Assembly (NCBI RefSeq): GCF_001642725.1
Contig: NZ_LSUQ01000003.1
Coordinates: 1-64,000, forward strand
Origin: Ferroacidibacillus organovorans
GTDB taxonomy: Bacteria > Bacillota > Bacilli > Alicyclobacillales > SLC66
Reading direction: 5' to 3'
DNA length: 64,000 nt
The notes beneath the pieces were generated by a model that was given only the letters and a program-made list of their open reading frames with translations, ran no database searches and was not told where the DNA came from. Made by a program: the position numbers and the translations under genes. Of this stretch, positions 62,816-64,000 are shown one piece after another. Within the stretch, counting starts at the first letter, position 1; every line of letters starts with the position of its first letter.

Positions 62816-62920
62816 CGTCCAAAACAGAAGTTACTCCCTTTATACCTTAAGCCTACCTGGGAAACAAGCGATTGCATACTAGAATCAGGGAAGGCGCGCG
62901 GCCCACCCAGGTAAATGTTA

Positions 62921-64000
62921 TCAAAAAACTTTTGTGGTGAACTGCTCACCATTCCACACAGCAGTGACGAGCGTTTCATAAAAATCAGGCTCGTGACTGA
63001 TCAATAGAATGCTCCCCCGATACGCGCGCAACGCTTGATAGAGAGAGGCTTTAGCGTCCACGTCAAGATGGTTCGTTGGCTCATCGAGCAGGAGGAGGTT
63101 GCTCGGTTTGTTCATCAGCTTGCAGAGGCGCACTTTCGCTTTTTCGCCCCCGCTCAAAACGCGCACCTGACTCTCAATGTGTTTGGTCGTCAGTCCGCAC
63201 TTGGCGAGTGCGGCGCGAATCTCATGCTGTCCCATGTGCGGAAACGCTTCCCAAACCTCTTCGATACACGTTCGTGTGTTGTGTTCATCCGCTTCTTGCT
63301 CGAAGTATCCAATGTGCAAATAATCGCCTCGCTCTACGTCTCCCGAAAACGCAGGAATCATTCCGAGCAAGCTCTTTAACAGCGTCGTCTTGCCGATGCC
63401 GTTGGCGCCGACGAGCGCAATCTTTTGACCGCGCTCCATGCGCAGATCGAGCGGTTTTGAGAGCGCCGAATCGTAGCCGATGACCAAGTCACGCGTTTCA
63501 AAAATTGTCTTGTCGGATGTGCGCGCCTCAAGAAAGGAGAACTGTGGCTTTGGTTTTTCCTTTTCGAGTTCAATCACGTCCATCTTGTCCAGTTTCTTTT
63601 GGCGTGACATGGCCATGTTGCGCGTTGATACGCGCGCCTTGTTGCGGGCGACAAAATCTTCTAATTCGGCAATTTCCTGCTGTTGGCGTTTGAAGGCAGA
63701 CTCCTGTTGCTGTTTTTTCATCTCAAACGCCTGCAAAAAGTTGTCATAGTTTCCGACATAGCGGTTTAACTCGCGATTGTGCATGTGATAGATAAGGTTG
63801 ATCACCTGATTGAGAAATGGGATATCGTGTGAGATGAGAATGAATGCATTTTCGTAATTCTGAAGATAGCGCGTCAACCAAGCGATATGCTCTACATCAA
63901 GGTAGTTCGTCGGTTCATCAAGCAGCAAGATATCCGGTTTCTCGAGAAGCAGTTTGGCAAGCAGGACTTTTGTGCGTTGACCGCCGCTCATCTCGTCGAC
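62921..64000 (-). CDS. ABC-F ATPase, partial (N-terminus beyond window)
   Basis: The last 359 codons of an ABC-F protein. It opens inside the first ABC domain at the signature MSGGQRTKVLLAKLLLEKPD and Walker B ILLLDEPTNYLD. After that come the linker (coiled coil, residues about 90-130), the second domain with Walker A GANGIGKTTLLKS, signature VLSGGEKAKVRLC, Walker B LLLLDEPTNHLD and the H-switch LISHEP. It resembles the YkpA/YbiT/EttA-like soluble translation factors. The frame runs out of the window; the ATG at 63991 is internal. Confidence 0.9.
   Translation of the reverse strand, partial: VDEMSGGQRTKVLLAKLLLEKPDILLLDEPTNYLDVEHIAWLTRYLQNYENAFILISHDIPFLNQVINLIYHMHNRELNRYVGNYDNFLQAFEMKKQQQESAFKRQQQEIAELEDFVARNKARVSTRNMAMSRQKKLDKMDVIELEKEKPKPQFSFLEARTSDKTIFETRDLVIGYDSALSKPLDLRMERGQKIALVGANGIGKTTLLKSLLGMIPAFSGDVERGDYLHIGYFEQEADEHNTRTCIEEVWEAFPHMGQHEIRAALAKCGLTTKHIESQVRVLSGGEKAKVRLCKLMNKPSNLLLLDEPTNHLDVDAKASLYQALRAYRGSILLISHEPDFYETLVTAVWNGEQFTTKVF

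Overview
The window looks like chromosomal DNA of a Gram-positive, Bacillales-type organism of roughly 50% GC. Supporting signs are strong purine-rich ribosome binding sites, frequent GTG and TTG starts, a CIRCE/HrcA operator, a PerR box, a SinI/SinR pair beside a TasA/SipW matrix operon, a Des-type desaturase and an YrhE-like formate dehydrogenase. A genus in or near Alicyclobacillaceae is only a guess. I see no rRNA, tRNA, CRISPR array, intact transposase or phage module.

Layout. Positions 1-6100 are a decayed accessory region. Remnants of DUF4064, DUF4352-like, zinc-ribbon, methyltransferase, GNAT and VIT1/CCC1 genes sit among three copies of a dispersed repeat, with a few intact genes (RibD/DHFR-like protein, lipoprotein, VOC protein, DUF488). 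6.3-17.3 kb carries mqo, a four-gene DUF2249 operon with an FNR-like site placed exactly for class II activation, an AarF/UbiB kinase, a methyltransferase, transporters and a 5'-nucleotidase. 17.3-25.2 kb holds a DsrE-like/DsbA-like pair in which the DsbA-like gene has an in-frame TGA at its first catalytic Cys, htpG under CIRCE control, a DUF2294/formate dehydrogenase/DUF1641 cluster and a CtaA-like protein. 25.4-38.7 kb is mostly metabolic and transport genes plus a broken ABC-F gene behind a leader terminator.

The most coherent part is 39.8-49.1 kb. A c-di-GMP-I riboswitch with a terminator precedes a GAF-GGDEF-EAL protein. Next come a flavinylation operon (FMN-binding protein, ApbE, NqrB/RnfD-like) and an OsmC protein. 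Then, on the minus strand, comes a matrix operon of an unknown secreted protein, SipW and two TasA-like proteins. Its consensus promoter is overlapped by GTTC-N8-GAAC dyads that match SinR half-sites. The divergent sinI-sinR pair has its own c-di-GMP-I riboswitch in the leader. The arrangement suggests that c-di-GMP is read by RNA to set the SinI antirepressor and thereby the SinR-controlled matrix operon. A membrane GGDEF protein lies at 61.6-62.8 kb.

The rest includes a Tat operon (ferritin-like Tat substrate, TatA, TatC) divergent from an ECF sigma/anti-sigma pair, a PAS histidine kinase with a degenerate kinase-like partner and a NarL-type regulator, perR-katA with a perfect PerR box, and a second ABC-F protein cut by the window end.
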